This document shows, piece after piece, positions 17,058 to 25,919 of a stretch of DNA of 64,000 nt. The notes below the pieces were generated by a model. It was not told where the DNA came from, did no database searches, and saw only the letters and a program-made list of their open reading frames with translations. Position 1 is the stretch's first letter, and the number at the start of each line of letters is the position of its first letter. Made by a program: the position numbers and the translations under genes. The stretch comes from CAVQSS01 sp963746605 (GTDB taxonomy: Bacteria; Desulfobacterota; RBG-13-43-22), in assembly GCA_963746605.1 (NCBI GenBank), contig CAVVCH010000061.1, positions 1 to 64,000 on the forward strand, given 5' to 3'.

Positions 17058-17261
17058 AACGGACCGGCTTCTTTTACCGGATGATCGCTGCTGATCGCCG
17101 GAATCTGATGGTCAATCTGGCAGTGGTTTTTTTGGGGGGCGCCGTCAAAACCAAAAATAAAGCCTCAAGCTTTTTCAGAACTATTGCCCGCATGAATGGC
17201 TCACGGATTATTATTTTCCCCTAATTGGAGATGCCAATTTTAGACTTTTTGCGAGGTTGGG

Positions 17262-18563
17262 ATGGGTAGGAAAGTTCTAATTATTATGCCCCGCTGGTCG
17301 GAAAAAAGCCTTTGGGGCGTCATGGGCATCAAATTTCCCTACTTGTCGTTGACTACCTTAGCCGCCCTGACTCCCTCTGATCTTGAGGTCCGGATCGTGG
17401 ACGAAAACGTGGAACCGATTGATTTCGATTCCCGCCCTGATTTGGTGGCCGTTTCTCTGATGACACCCCTGGCCCCCCGGGGGTATGAAATCGCCGATCA
17501 ATTCCGTTCGCGGGGGATCCCGGTGGTGGTAGGAGGCGTGCACGCCACTATGGTGCCTGAGGAGGCGGCGGAGCATGCCGATGCCGTGGTTATCGGTGAA
17601 GGGGAAATCCTTTGGCCTGAAGTGGTAGTTGATTTTATTAAAGGGAAACTCAAAAAGTATTACCTGACGGATCTACGGCCCCCTTTGGATTCTCTGTCCT
17701 TGCCGCGCCGGGATTTGCTGAGGCGGGGGGCCTACCTCTTCCAGAACACCCTGCAGACCACCAGGGGCTGTCCCAATGACTGTGATTTTTGCTCGGTAAC
17801 CACCTTTTACGGCAACACCTACCGTTTTCGGCCGGTGGCTGAGGTGCTTCAGGAGATCGGGGCGTTAAAGGGCAACTTGATTTTTTTTGTCGATGACAAT
17901 ATCATCGGAAGCAAGACGTACGCCGAGGAACTTTTTGAAGGGCTTAAACCGTTAAAAAAACGTTGGGTCAGCCAGGCCACTTTGAACATTTCCCGGGAAG
18001 AAAAATTGCTGACCCTGGCCCGGGACAGCGGCTGTCTGGGATTATTCGTGGGTTTTGAATCCTTGTCCCAGGAGATATTGAATGACCTGGGTAAGCCCTT
18101 CTACCGGGTAGCGCAGTTTGAAACGGCCATCCGCCGTCTCCATGATTACGGCATCGGGATCCAGGGGTCTTTTATTTTCGGGAACGACAACGACCCTCCG
18201 GACGTCTTCTCCCGGGTTGTTCGGTTTTGCAACCGGAACCGGCTGGAGGCCGTCCTGTTTTCATTATTGACGCCCTTCCCGGGGACCCGGATTTTTCACC
18301 AGTTGCTCAAAGAGAATCGGATCCTCCATTTCGATTGGGAAAAGTACGATATGAACCACGTTGTCTTTCGGCCCCTGGGGATGGAACCGGAAGCCCTGGA
18401 AAAAGGATTTTTCGAGGCTTATCAAAGCGTATATTCGAGTAGCTCTCTAATGAAACGTTTGTTCAAGCCCAGTAGGAGTCTCTTCCTGTTCGGACCCATG
18501 AACTTATCCATGCGGCGGGCCTGGAACAAGCTACGCCGCCGGGAAGGAATGGATAGGTCTTGA
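17262..18563 (+). CDS. B12-binding radical SAM protein
   Basis: A 433-residue protein of the B12-binding/BchE-like radical SAM class. The N-terminal part (about 1-130) is a cobalamin-binding-like Rossmann domain (LVAVSLMTPLAPRGYEIAD, PVVVGGVHATMVPEEA, VVIGEGE). The radical SAM core starts with TTRGCPNDCDFC (CxxxCxxC, [4Fe-4S]) and continues with FFVDDNIIG and GFESLSQEIL. The C-terminal DUF4070-type region includes FSLLTPFPGTRIF. The stop overlaps the next start (TTGA). Such enzymes methylate or cyclise unactivated carbons; the substrate is unknown. The DxHxxG cobalamin motif is not obvious, so cobalamin dependence is uncertain. Confidence 0.86.
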   Translation: MGRKVLIIMPRWSEKSLWGVMGIKFPYLSLTTLAALTPSDLEVRIVDENVEPIDFDSRPDLVAVSLMTPLAPRGYEIADQFRSRGIPVVVGGVHATMVPEEAAEHADAVVIGEGEILWPEVVVDFIKGKLKKYYLTDLRPPLDSLSLPRRDLLRRGAYLFQNTLQTTRGCPNDCDFCSVTTFYGNTYRFRPVAEVLQEIGALKGNLIFFVDDNIIGSKTYAEELFEGLKPLKKRWVSQATLNISREEKLLTLARDSGCLGLFVGFESLSQEILNDLGKPFYRVAQFETAIRRLHDYGIGIQGSFIFGNDNDPPDVFSRVVRFCNRNRLEAVLFSLLTPFPGTRIFHQLLKENRILHFDWEKYDMNHVVFRPLGMEPEALEKGFFEAYQSVYSSSSLMKRLFKPSRSLFLFGPMNLSMRRAWNKLRRREGMDRS

Positions 18564-19615
18564 ATCCCTTTCGTCTTCTTAGAAAGAAAGCCGCTTTCCC
18601 GGTCCTTCGTCCGGGACAAAGTTTGGGCATCCCCCGGGGGATGATGTTTTATCATTTTTTCCCTCTCTGGAAGGCTTTTTGGGAGAATTTGGGTTTCCCG
18701 GTTCTGGTCTCCCCGGTTTCCACTCCCGCCATGGTGGAAGCCGGCCAGGGATTGACCCGGAGCGACCTCTGTCTGCCGATTAAAACCTATTTGGGGCACG
18801 TGCTCTGGCTGCGGGGAAAAGTGGACGTCCTCTTTCTTCCTCGAATGGTCAGCATCGAATCCGGGGCCTATCTATGCCCCAAGATTCTGGGCCTGAACGA
18901 CGTGATCCGCAATGTGATCCGCGACCTGCCGCCTATCCTGGGGCCGATGATCAATTACAAAGGTCCCCGGCGGGTCACCTTGGAGGAATCCTTTCTCTCT
19001 TTGTCGACGAATCTTGGGCTGCCGGTCCGGCAAACAAGGCAAGCCTTTCAGGGGGCCGTTGAATGCTGGCATCGGCATCAGGAAGAAGTGGGCGAGAATC
19101 AGGGGCTTCCCCGGGATCTCCTTCCCGAGGACCTGATGGGGGATCCGCATCGGTCCCCGGCGGGAGCGCCCCGGTTTCGGCTGGGCGTAATCGGTCGGCC
19201 TTATCTGCTTTTTGACCCCGTACTCAGCCATCGGTTGATAAAAAAATTGGTCTCCTGTTCCAGCGCGATTACTTTTTACCAGGGAATTCCGGAGGCCGAG
19301 CGGGAGGCCCAGGGAGAACGGCTGCCCAAGCCGGTATATTGGAGCCTGGGCCGGGACCTGGTGGCGGCCTCCTTGGCCTTCAACCGCTGGGAAACGATCG
19401 ACGGGTTGATCAATGTTTCTTCTTTTGCCTGCGGCCAGGATGCCTTTACTTCTTTTCTTATCGACCACTACGCCCGCCTGGGTTCCGACAAGCCGGTCTT
19501 GTCCCTGGTTCTGGACGAGCACACCTCCCCCGTGGGCCTTCAGACGCGGTTGGAGGCCTTTTTTGATCTACTGGAAAATCGCGCCCGGAAAGGGGAGGGG
19601 GTTCCATGCAATTAA
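18560..19615 (+). CDS. DUF2229-like CoA-enzyme activase domain protein
   Basis: A 351-residue protein resembling the DUF2229 module of large CoA-substrate dehydratase activases: IPRGMMFYHFFPLWKAFWEN, SDLCLPIKTYLGH (conserved Cys), VDVLFLPRMVSI and ESGAYLCPKILGL (Cys), with DEHTSPVGLQTRLEAF near the C-terminus. Known activases carry this module fused behind BadF/BadG ATPase domains; here it stands alone and no ATPase domain is visible. TTG 18560 overlaps the preceding stop and the 3' end overlaps the next gene by 10 bp, so the three genes are coupled. It probably binds an Fe-S cluster through the conserved Cys. Confidence 0.75.
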   Translation: MNPFRLLRKKAAFPVLRPGQSLGIPRGMMFYHFFPLWKAFWENLGFPVLVSPVSTPAMVEAGQGLTRSDLCLPIKTYLGHVLWLRGKVDVLFLPRMVSIESGAYLCPKILGLNDVIRNVIRDLPPILGPMINYKGPRRVTLEESFLSLSTNLGLPVRQTRQAFQGAVECWHRHQEEVGENQGLPRDLLPEDLMGDPHRSPAGAPRFRLGVIGRPYLLFDPVLSHRLIKKLVSCSSAITFYQGIPEAEREAQGERLPKPVYWSLGRDLVAASLAFNRWETIDGLINVSSFACGQDAFTSFLIDHYARLGSDKPVLSLVLDEHTSPVGLQTRLEAFFDLLENRARKGEGVPCN

Positions 19616-20700
19616 CCATACCGCACATGGGGCTCCTTTACGTGGGCTATGCCAAGGTCCTGGAAAGTTACGGGGTGCAACTGATCGTTCCGCCCCGGCC
19701 CAACCAGGAAGCGTTGCAGTTGGGGACCAAGTATTCCCCGGAGTGCGCCTGTCTGCCCTTTAAGCAAAACCTGGGGAATATGATTCAGGCCCTGGAACGG
19801 GGGGCCACCGATATCCTCATGCCCGGCGGTTTCGGGCCCTGCCGTTTCGGCTATTACGCGGTAATCCAGGAAATGATCCTGCGCCAGTTGGGGTTTTCCT
19901 TTCGCATGGCCCGGGCCGACGACCCGGACAGCCTGGAGGACATGGTGGCCACGATCAAGACCATCAGCGGCATCCGTTCCAAGCGGGAGGCCTACCGCCT
20001 GTTTTTTTTCATCCTGGAGAAGCTGGCCGCTATCGATCATGCGCAGAAAAAATACCTGGAGATCAAACCCCTGGAAAAAGTCCGCGGGGCGGCCGATCGG
20101 GTTCTGGAAGAATCCGTACAACGGATCGACGGCTGCCTGACCTATCCCCAGCTCCTGGGGGCCTGGTTGAAAATCCGCCGCCGATTTGCCGCGGTTCCCC
20201 GGATCCGTCGAAGATTGCTGAAGGTCGGCTTGGTGGGGGAGATCTTCATGCTCCTGGACCCTTTCAGCAACATGAATATCGAGGAGAAATTATCCGGGAT
20301 GGGGGTCCGGCTCTCTAAGTCGGTCTGGCTCAGCGACTGGTTGAATGACCGGTTCCGCTTCCGGCCCTTCCGCCGCAACCAGTTTCAACTGGCCTGGAAA
20401 AAGGCTTTGCACTACATGGAGTTTCCGGCCGGCGGGGAGAGCATCAAATCCGTGGGCAAGACCCTGCACTATGCCCGGAAAGGCTATGATGGGATTATCC
20501 ACCTCATGCCCTTTACCTGCATGCCGGAACTGGTGGCCCAAACTGTCATCGCCCGCATCAGCCAAGATTATCACCTTCCGGTCCTGACCCTGATCTACGA
20601 TGAGCATACTTCCTCTACCGGGCTTCAGACCAGGCTGGAAGCCTTCATCGATCTCCTCGCGCATCACCGCTACGGTTCGCCTTCCGCGAATATTTTCTGA
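19606..20700 (+). CDS. HgdB/CoA-activase-like Fe-S protein
   Basis: A 364-residue protein matching the C-terminal module of CoA-substrate activases, which resembles 2-hydroxyacyl-CoA dehydratase subunits. Cys-bearing motifs are SPECACLPFKQNLGN, GGFGPCRFGYY and MPFTCMPELVAQ; the last section DEHTSSTGLQTRLEAFIDLL repeats the ending of its upstream neighbour, so the two may be paralogous halves. GGGGAGG precedes ATG 19606 inside the upstream gene. Together they likely form one Fe-S complex. No 2-hydroxyacyl-CoA dehydratase genes are nearby, so the target is unknown. Confidence 0.75.
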   Translation: MQLTIPHMGLLYVGYAKVLESYGVQLIVPPRPNQEALQLGTKYSPECACLPFKQNLGNMIQALERGATDILMPGGFGPCRFGYYAVIQEMILRQLGFSFRMARADDPDSLEDMVATIKTISGIRSKREAYRLFFFILEKLAAIDHAQKKYLEIKPLEKVRGAADRVLEESVQRIDGCLTYPQLLGAWLKIRRRFAAVPRIRRRLLKVGLVGEIFMLLDPFSNMNIEEKLSGMGVRLSKSVWLSDWLNDRFRFRPFRRNQFQLAWKKALHYMEFPAGGESIKSVGKTLHYARKGYDGIIHLMPFTCMPELVAQTVIARISQDYHLPVLTLIYDEHTSSTGLQTRLEAFIDLLAHHRYGSPSANIF

Positions 20701-20701
20701 G

Positions 20702-20785
20702 CTTCGCTCTTTTGGGTGGGTACCCGCATGGGGGATAAGGCCGCCGGGTCTCGGCGAAAGAACTTTCCAAAGGTATTCCGGTCCT
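20702..20785 (+). repeat. dispersed intergenic repeat A, copy 3
   Basis: Forward copy of the element at 3500-3590: GCTTCGCTCTTTTGGGTGGG, then GGGTCTCGGCGAAAGA, then CCAAAGGTATTCCGG. It fills the space between the two convergent genes and reaches the stop of the minus-strand gene. Confidence 0.75.
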
Positions 20786-23557
20786 TCATTCTTCGGCCGG
20801 CCACACCTCCAGTTCATGGATAGACCAGTAGTAATTTCGATCGAGGCCCTCCTGCCGCAAGCTAATATAGCGAAGGTCGACCGGAGGAAAGGAGTAGCGA
20901 TCTTCCGCTCCCCTGGTCCGGATCAAATGGGTCCCTGACCAATAGGTATCCGCTGCCCACCGGGGGTGAGCCTCCTGCCAGGTGCGACCATCCAAGGAAG
21001 TCCAGATAGTCAATTTCCGGGGATAATCATTCATGGAAGTGCCCAGCCGCAAAGAAATTCCTTTGACCTTCCAGACCTTCCCGAGATCGAGCTGATAGGT
21101 TAGCCCTGGTTCCTGGGGTTGCTTGGAGGTCCAGCGTGTCTGGATATTCCCATCAATCGCCAGGGCTGCTTCCGATTGATTCCGATTGGCCGATACCTGC
21201 CAGCCGGTGGTGGGAATGGTTTTCGGCCGTTTGACCTGGAAATTATAGTAAATCAAATAAGGGCCAATCTCTTTCTTGGAGAAAGATATCGGCTGCGCGC
21301 TTATTTTTTCTTCCAGGTCGTCACGGCCCTGATCTCGGATAATAAAAGCCGTTTCCGGAGTAAAGCGGGTGGCGGGGAAAACAGTCGGCTCAGGGTTTCG
21401 TTCTCCGTATTCGTCCAGATAATGATTGGAGGGAATCGTGGCTATGGGCCGATCAACCTTTAATTGGATTACGGCGCTCAGCCAATGATCGGTATAAGCC
21501 CACTTGATTTTGTTTTCTCTTAAAAAATGGATCACCTCGGCTATTTCCTTCGCCGTTGGCAGGCCGACCGGACCGGGTTCCGGGCGGTAGACAAAAAGTT
21601 CGTTGATCGACCATTCCCTTTCCTCTCTTGGACCCAGAAGCGTAATCTTAAGGTAGCGGGCCCAAAGGGGATCAAAGACCATTTCCACCCTTCCCCGGCG
21701 AAGCTTGATCATGGGGTGAGCCTCAGACCAAAAAAAAGGGCCCTGGTAATGGTTCACCTGCTGGATGACCCGCCAGGACCGACCGTCGGTGGAGCCTTCC
21801 AACCGATAGCCCGAAGGGACATCGCGATAGGAGGTGGGGAGATATTCGACCTTGCCGACCCGTTCTAATTTGCCCAAATCCAGCAGATAGTAACTGCCCG
21901 GTGTTAGGGGGGCTCTCCATTCGGTGGCAATGTCGTTGTCAAAGGCCCCAGGAGCCTGGGAGGCATTTTCACTGGCTGACCCTTTCCATTGATCCCGGGA
22001 AATCTCCATCCAGCGGTTGGGAGGAGGGTGAAACCCGGAAAAAAGCTGATACCCGCCCGGAAGGGTCGATTTTCGATAACCGCCCCCAATGGCTTTTAGA
22101 TTTTCTTCGAAAAGGGTATTATTGCCCGCGACTAAATAAGCGGCTTGGCTGGAGCCGTCTACCATCTGCGCATATTTTAGAAAATCCTCCTGAAAGGGCT
22201 GAGAAAAAATGAGGGCTTCCCCGCTCTTTATCATCAAAAGCTTTCCCAGACTGTCATCGGCGTACAGCCGTTGGAGGCCCAGCCGTTTCAGAGAGTCGAT
22301 AAGTTGGGCCTCGCGAAGTTCATTTTGTTTATAACCTTGGTAAGCGGCGGGATTTGAGAAAATCCACCCGTTGGAATAAAGGTAGACGGTATGCTTCAGA
22401 TTGCCAAAAATATTAAAAAAAAGTAAAGGCACCCCTATTAAAATGGCTAGGATTTGGCGGGAGCGATAGATTTTCGAAAGAAAAAATCCGAGCAACAGGA
22501 AGATCCCGGAATAAAGCGGCAAAAGAAACCGCTGGTCAGGACTGGGCAGGCACAATTGACCGTAGCGGGTAAAGACGTTTAAGAGAATGCCCGTCCCGAA
22601 GACAAAAAGGATTAATTCCCCTCCTTCCCGATCGGGCAACCGCAGTTTGAGAATTGAAAACAGCCCCGATCGATGCGTCCAGATAAAAGTTAAAAGCGAG
22701 GCCCCCAACAAGGCGCCGACATAAATCGCTCCCGAAAGTTCCCATCGATCGGATGAGAAAAGGGTCGGATCGAAACCCAAGAGGATCGGGAAGGCGTTAA
22801 GGAGTAAGGCTTTTCCCTTAAGGATCAAATCTGTCGAGTCAAAATTGCCGATCCCAAAAATGGAATGATGCCTTTTTAGGCAAAACATCCAGAGCGGCAG
22901 GCTGCCCAGGAAAAAGGAACCCATCGCCAGGGGAAATTTTGCCTTGATCACCACGGTTTTATCCTTCAAAAAGATAAACAAGGCCACCGGCAGTATATAG
23001 GCCACGGAGAGATAGTTGATCCACCAGGCCAGTCCGGCCATCAGGCCCAGGGCGATGAACAGAAAGTTGTGGTCCTTTGGGTAGGGGCGGGGATACAGAA
23101 TTTTATGGGCCAGCAGCAGCAGAACATTCCCGAATACCAGCAGGTAGGGATAATGGGGCCTGGCTTCGTGGGTCCAACTCAGGTAATAAAAATTTGGGAC
23201 AGCCAAAAGGAAAGAAGTCCATAAGGCGATTTTAATCCCGAAAATTCTTCTAGCCAAAAGATAATTTAGAATAAAGAAGACCAGAGAAAGAACGACGGGG
23301 AAAAGCTCCATCACCAGGGGGGAAGAATGGAACAGGAGAAACAGCGGGCCAACCATATATCCTTCGAGCGCCCCCATGAACGACTGTCCATAGAAGAAGA
23401 TCGGAAAATCGCCCTGTAAGACACGGAGTCCTGAAATGCCGACGGTCCCCTCATCCCGCCAGAGGACAGGGGTCAGCAAGGCCAGGCCGCGGTAGAGGCT
23501 GGCGATGAAAAAAAAAGCCGTCAGGAGAAGAAGCGATTTCCGCCTGTTCAACGTCAT
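20786..23557 (-). CDS. GT-C-like membrane glycosyltransferase with two discoidin domains
   Basis: A 923-residue protein. The first ~420 residues contain about ten hydrophobic helices and start like ArnT/PMT-type GT-C enzymes: PVLWRDEGTVGISGLRVLQG has the acidic pair of the first periplasmic loop. The rest is extracytoplasmic: about 507-660 and 782-923 are F5/8 type C (discoidin-like) folds, each with AFDNDIATEWRA or AIDGNIQTRWTS, a LDLGK strand, and a terminal INELFVYRPE or IHELEVWPAE strand. Such domains bind sugars. Transfer of a sugar from a polyprenyl phosphate donor to envelope glycans is inferred. The order (GT-C core then two C-terminal discoidins) is unusual. Confidence 0.72.
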   Translation of the reverse strand: MTLNRRKSLLLLTAFFFIASLYRGLALLTPVLWRDEGTVGISGLRVLQGDFPIFFYGQSFMGALEGYMVGPLFLLFHSSPLVMELFPVVLSLVFFILNYLLARRIFGIKIALWTSFLLAVPNFYYLSWTHEARPHYPYLLVFGNVLLLLAHKILYPRPYPKDHNFLFIALGLMAGLAWWINYLSVAYILPVALFIFLKDKTVVIKAKFPLAMGSFFLGSLPLWMFCLKRHHSIFGIGNFDSTDLILKGKALLLNAFPILLGFDPTLFSSDRWELSGAIYVGALLGASLLTFIWTHRSGLFSILKLRLPDREGGELILFVFGTGILLNVFTRYGQLCLPSPDQRFLLPLYSGIFLLLGFFLSKIYRSRQILAILIGVPLLFFNIFGNLKHTVYLYSNGWIFSNPAAYQGYKQNELREAQLIDSLKRLGLQRLYADDSLGKLLMIKSGEALIFSQPFQEDFLKYAQMVDGSSQAAYLVAGNNTLFEENLKAIGGGYRKSTLPGGYQLFSGFHPPPNRWMEISRDQWKGSASENASQAPGAFDNDIATEWRAPLTPGSYYLLDLGKLERVGKVEYLPTSYRDVPSGYRLEGSTDGRSWRVIQQVNHYQGPFFWSEAHPMIKLRRGRVEMVFDPLWARYLKITLLGPREEREWSINELFVYRPEPGPVGLPTAKEIAEVIHFLRENKIKWAYTDHWLSAVIQLKVDRPIATIPSNHYLDEYGERNPEPTVFPATRFTPETAFIIRDQGRDDLEEKISAQPISFSKKEIGPYLIYYNFQVKRPKTIPTTGWQVSANRNQSEAALAIDGNIQTRWTSKQPQEPGLTYQLDLGKVWKVKGISLRLGTSMNDYPRKLTIWTSLDGRTWQEAHPRWAADTYWSGTHLIRTRGAEDRYSFPPVDLRYISLRQEGLDRNYYWSIHELEVWPAEE

Positions 23558-23610
23558 CGGGTACTCGTAGGCTTCAATGACCTTTCAACCAACTTCACCA
23601 AAACCCGCTC

Positions 23611-24066
23611 TCAACGGCGTTTAGGAGAGGTTCGGATGATCAGCACCGGCAGCGAGGTCAGCTTTAGGACTCTTTCGGCGACTGAACCGAACAACAATCG
23701 CTTCAAGCCGGTCTGTCCCAGGGTGGCGATGACGATCAGGTCGACCTTTTTCTTGTCCGCCAGATCCACAATCTGCTGGGCCGCCTGCCCGGTCAGGATT
23801 ATAGGACGGACCTTGATTTTGGCGGGTACGACCTTGGCGACCAGTTCCTTCAGCCGCTTCTGGGAATCGCTTTCCGCCTCGCTCAGATATTGCTGGAGAT
23901 GGTTCAACGGGAAGCGGCCGGCCGCGGAGACCGTCGGGATGGGCTCCAGCACGTTGACCACCAATAATTCGGAAGAATAATCCCCGGCCATACCGGCGGC
24001 TACTTCCAGGGCCTTTGCGGCCGGTTCGCTGAAATCCGTGGGGCAAAGGATTTTTTTGAATTTCAT
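23611..24066 (-). CDS. universal stress protein (UspA family)
   Basis: A 151-residue single Usp domain: KKILCPTDFSEPAAKALEVA at the N-terminus, an ATP-binding-type motif GQTGLKRLLFGSVAERV (G-2x-G-9x-G(S/T)-like) and the closing strand SLPVLIIR. AAGGGAGGG precedes ATG 24066. The presence of the glycine motif suggests an ATP-binding member. Its function is stress-related in general; the specific trigger is unknown. It is divergent from the cupin gene, with 124 bp between the starts. Confidence 0.9.
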   Translation of the reverse strand: MKFKKILCPTDFSEPAAKALEVAAGMAGDYSSELLVVNVLEPIPTVSAAGRFPLNHLQQYLSEAESDSQKRLKELVAKVVPAKIKVRPIILTGQAAQQIVDLADKKKVDLIVIATLGQTGLKRLLFGSVAERVLKLTSLPVLIIRTSPKRR

Positions 24067-24190
24067 GGTCCCTCCCTTTCTTACCGGTTTTTCCGATCGT
24101 CGAATGAGGTGAATGGTTGGTTGTCAAATTCTTATGGAAATAGTAGATTATAGCACACTGAACCAAAAGGCCCAAAAAAAGGAGGGGAAC

Positions 24191-24508
24191 ATGCAAAAGA
24201 TTAATTTGTACCAGGCCAATGACTTCGGCGAGCTGTCCCTAAAACGGCTGCTGGTCCACGAGTCGCCGTATTTCAAAATTTTGAACTTCAATTTCAGGGC
24301 CGGTCAATTTTTGCCGGTCCATTCCCATGACATCGAAGGGCAGGTCAGTCTGGTAATTCTGGAGGGGTCGGGGAAGTTCTTGGGCAAAGACCATAGCGAA
24401 ATTCCAGCCGAAAAAGGGGATGTGCTGGTTTGCGATATCAGCGAGCCCCATGGCTTGGCCGCCGATACGGACTTGAGGCTGCTGGTCACCATCGCTCCTC
24501 CGATTTGA
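24191..24508 (+). CDS. small cupin-domain protein
   Basis: A 105-residue single-domain cupin. Motif 1 is GQFLPVHSHDIEGQVSLVIL (metal-binding His-x-His), motif 2 ends at EPHGL. Between them is the typical GSGKFL...AEKGDVLVCD turn. The frame is open from 24113, but GGAGG before ATG 24191 decides the start. It could bind a metal and a small ligand. No pathway partner is adjacent. In the 144 bp after it a possible hairpin (TCTCACTCACCGTGGGTGGGAG) is present. Confidence 0.78.
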   Translation: MQKINLYQANDFGELSLKRLLVHESPYFKILNFNFRAGQFLPVHSHDIEGQVSLVILEGSGKFLGKDHSEIPAEKGDVLVCDISEPHGLAADTDLRLLVTIAPPI

Positions 24509-24652
24509 AGAATCCTATTCCTCATCAACAGGACCCTGCCTGACGATGATCTCCCCCCTCTCACTCACCGTGGGTGGGAGGGAAATTACGGGAGCCCTGT
24601 TTTTTCACCCGGGAGGAGGAAGGTTTACCCGTGGGCCCAAGAGGCCACAGGT

Positions 24653-24999
24653 CTAATTGCAGGCCCCCTCGTAGTTGGCCGAAAGCTGATCATGGGTCAG
24701 TTGCCAGCAACCGCCCACTTTTTCAAATTTCAAGGTAACCTGGGCCCTGATGCATTGATTAAAACCGGTTCCGCAATTCCAGATGCAGGTCCTGGCCCGA
24801 TGGTCACCGGAGTGTAAAGTCAACGATGTTGCTGGTATCCAGGCAGACCAGGTTTTCGCAGTCGAAACTGTAGCGGACGATCTTTTCGCTGTTTCTGGTG
24901 TCATGGTAGCCGCCGGTGGAGCTGGTGGAACAACCGTAGATGAAAACCAGGCAGATGCAGGGCCACGGCTAAACCTACACATTTTAAGGGAACGGACAC
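24653..24999 (-). CDS. Cys-rich lipoprotein (two one-base frameshifts)
   Basis: No single frame is long, but three frames joined by two +1 shifts give about 114 residues. GTG 24999 has AAAGGAGT upstream and begins VSVPLKCVGLAVAL. The second frame reads ICLVFIYGCSTSSTGGYHD, a lipobox-like IYGC followed by Ser/Thr, then SFDCENLVCLDTSNIVDFT. The third frame reads HSGDHRARTCIWNCGTGFNQ and ends ANYEGACN with a stop at 24653. Signal peptide, lipobox and six or more Cys in the mature part suggest a disulfide-bonded outer-membrane or periplasmic lipoprotein. No family recognised. The indels may be sequence errors. Confidence 0.5.
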
Positions 25000-25342
25000 T
25001 TTTTTACTCCTTTCAAAGGGATTGAAAAACCAGCAAAGGTGACGGATTTCTTCTGAGTCCGTCACTAACGTAACTTTCGGCAATTATATCATAAACTTTA
25101 AAAATCGTGCACGATAATTTTCCTGATCCTTGAAGAAAAATTTGCCGGTTTCTGATCATCCCACTCCACCTTCCCTCTCGGCTTTAAAAAAATAGTAAAA
25201 TCAGAATAGTTATGTGATTCGAGGATCCTGGCATGGTTTTTGGAAAAGTATAATTCGCCGGTCAAGGAGTTATGTCCGGACGGCCTGTTTCGGAGCCGGA
25301 AATTCCGGGAAAAGACCAGGGCAGGAAAGGAGAAAAGGAACG

Positions 25343-25919
25343 ATGTACAATGTGCAGAGCATCGGCAAGACCCTCATGAACGTTTTCATGCCCGATCAGG
25401 CGCAAGGCCTGCGGGCCGGGGAGACGCAGGAAGGTGGTCGAAGGGATCCCGGCGGTTAAAACCGGCAGTTCCTTTCAAGACATTTTTCAATTGATCGACG
25501 CCAATTCGGATCTCAAGCTGGGGACAGACGAATTAAACATCATGTCCCATCTGTTTGTGGAAGGGATGGTGCTGGCGAAGGATGGGGATGGCGATGGGGC
25601 TTTGAGTGCCGAGGAAGCGGGCGTCCCGGCCAACCTGGTGACCGAGGTGGATACGAACCAGGATAATAAAATTGACCGCAGCGAATTGGGTTCCATGACC
25701 GATGATATGCTGGGGAGCATTATTCAAGCTTTGGATAAGGATCAGGATAAGGCCTTGAGTGTCAAGGAACTGGCCTTGCTGTTCTTTATTTTCAGCTCCC
25801 CGAACGCTTCCCCGCCGGTTCAACCGGTGGAAGGCGAGGGAGAAGGCGCCGTGGAAGGCCCCGTGGAAGTCGAGGCGCAGGCCGCTGAACGCCAACCCCT
25901 GAGGAAGGTGCCTTTATAA
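25343..25919 (+). CDS. four-EF-hand calcium-binding protein (one-base frameshift)
   Basis: A GGAGAAAAGGAA site precedes ATG 25343 (MYNVQSIGKTLMNVFMPDQA). Near 25430 the frame shifts by +1 and continues KVVEGIPAVKTG. Four EF-hand loops follow: DANSDLKLGTDE, DGDGDGALSAEE, DTNQDNKIDRSE and DKDQDKALSVKE, each with Asp/Asn/Glu at positions 1, 3, 5 and 12. The tail is Pro/Glu/Val-rich. Restored length is about 191 residues. It resembles bacterial calerythrin-like EF-hand proteins; no signal peptide is seen. The gene overlaps the convergent radical SAM gene by 6 bp. The frameshift is probably a sequence error. Confidence 0.7.

Noticed and set aside
18872..19522. A 216-residue ORF opposite the DUF2229-like gene
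   Set aside because: No start signal or domain; the plus strand has clear motifs and coupled neighbours.
25343..25459. Separate small gene MYNVQSIGKTLMN...
   Set aside because: It has a good start signal but ends at a frameshift into the EF-hand frame; it is the N-terminus of that gene.
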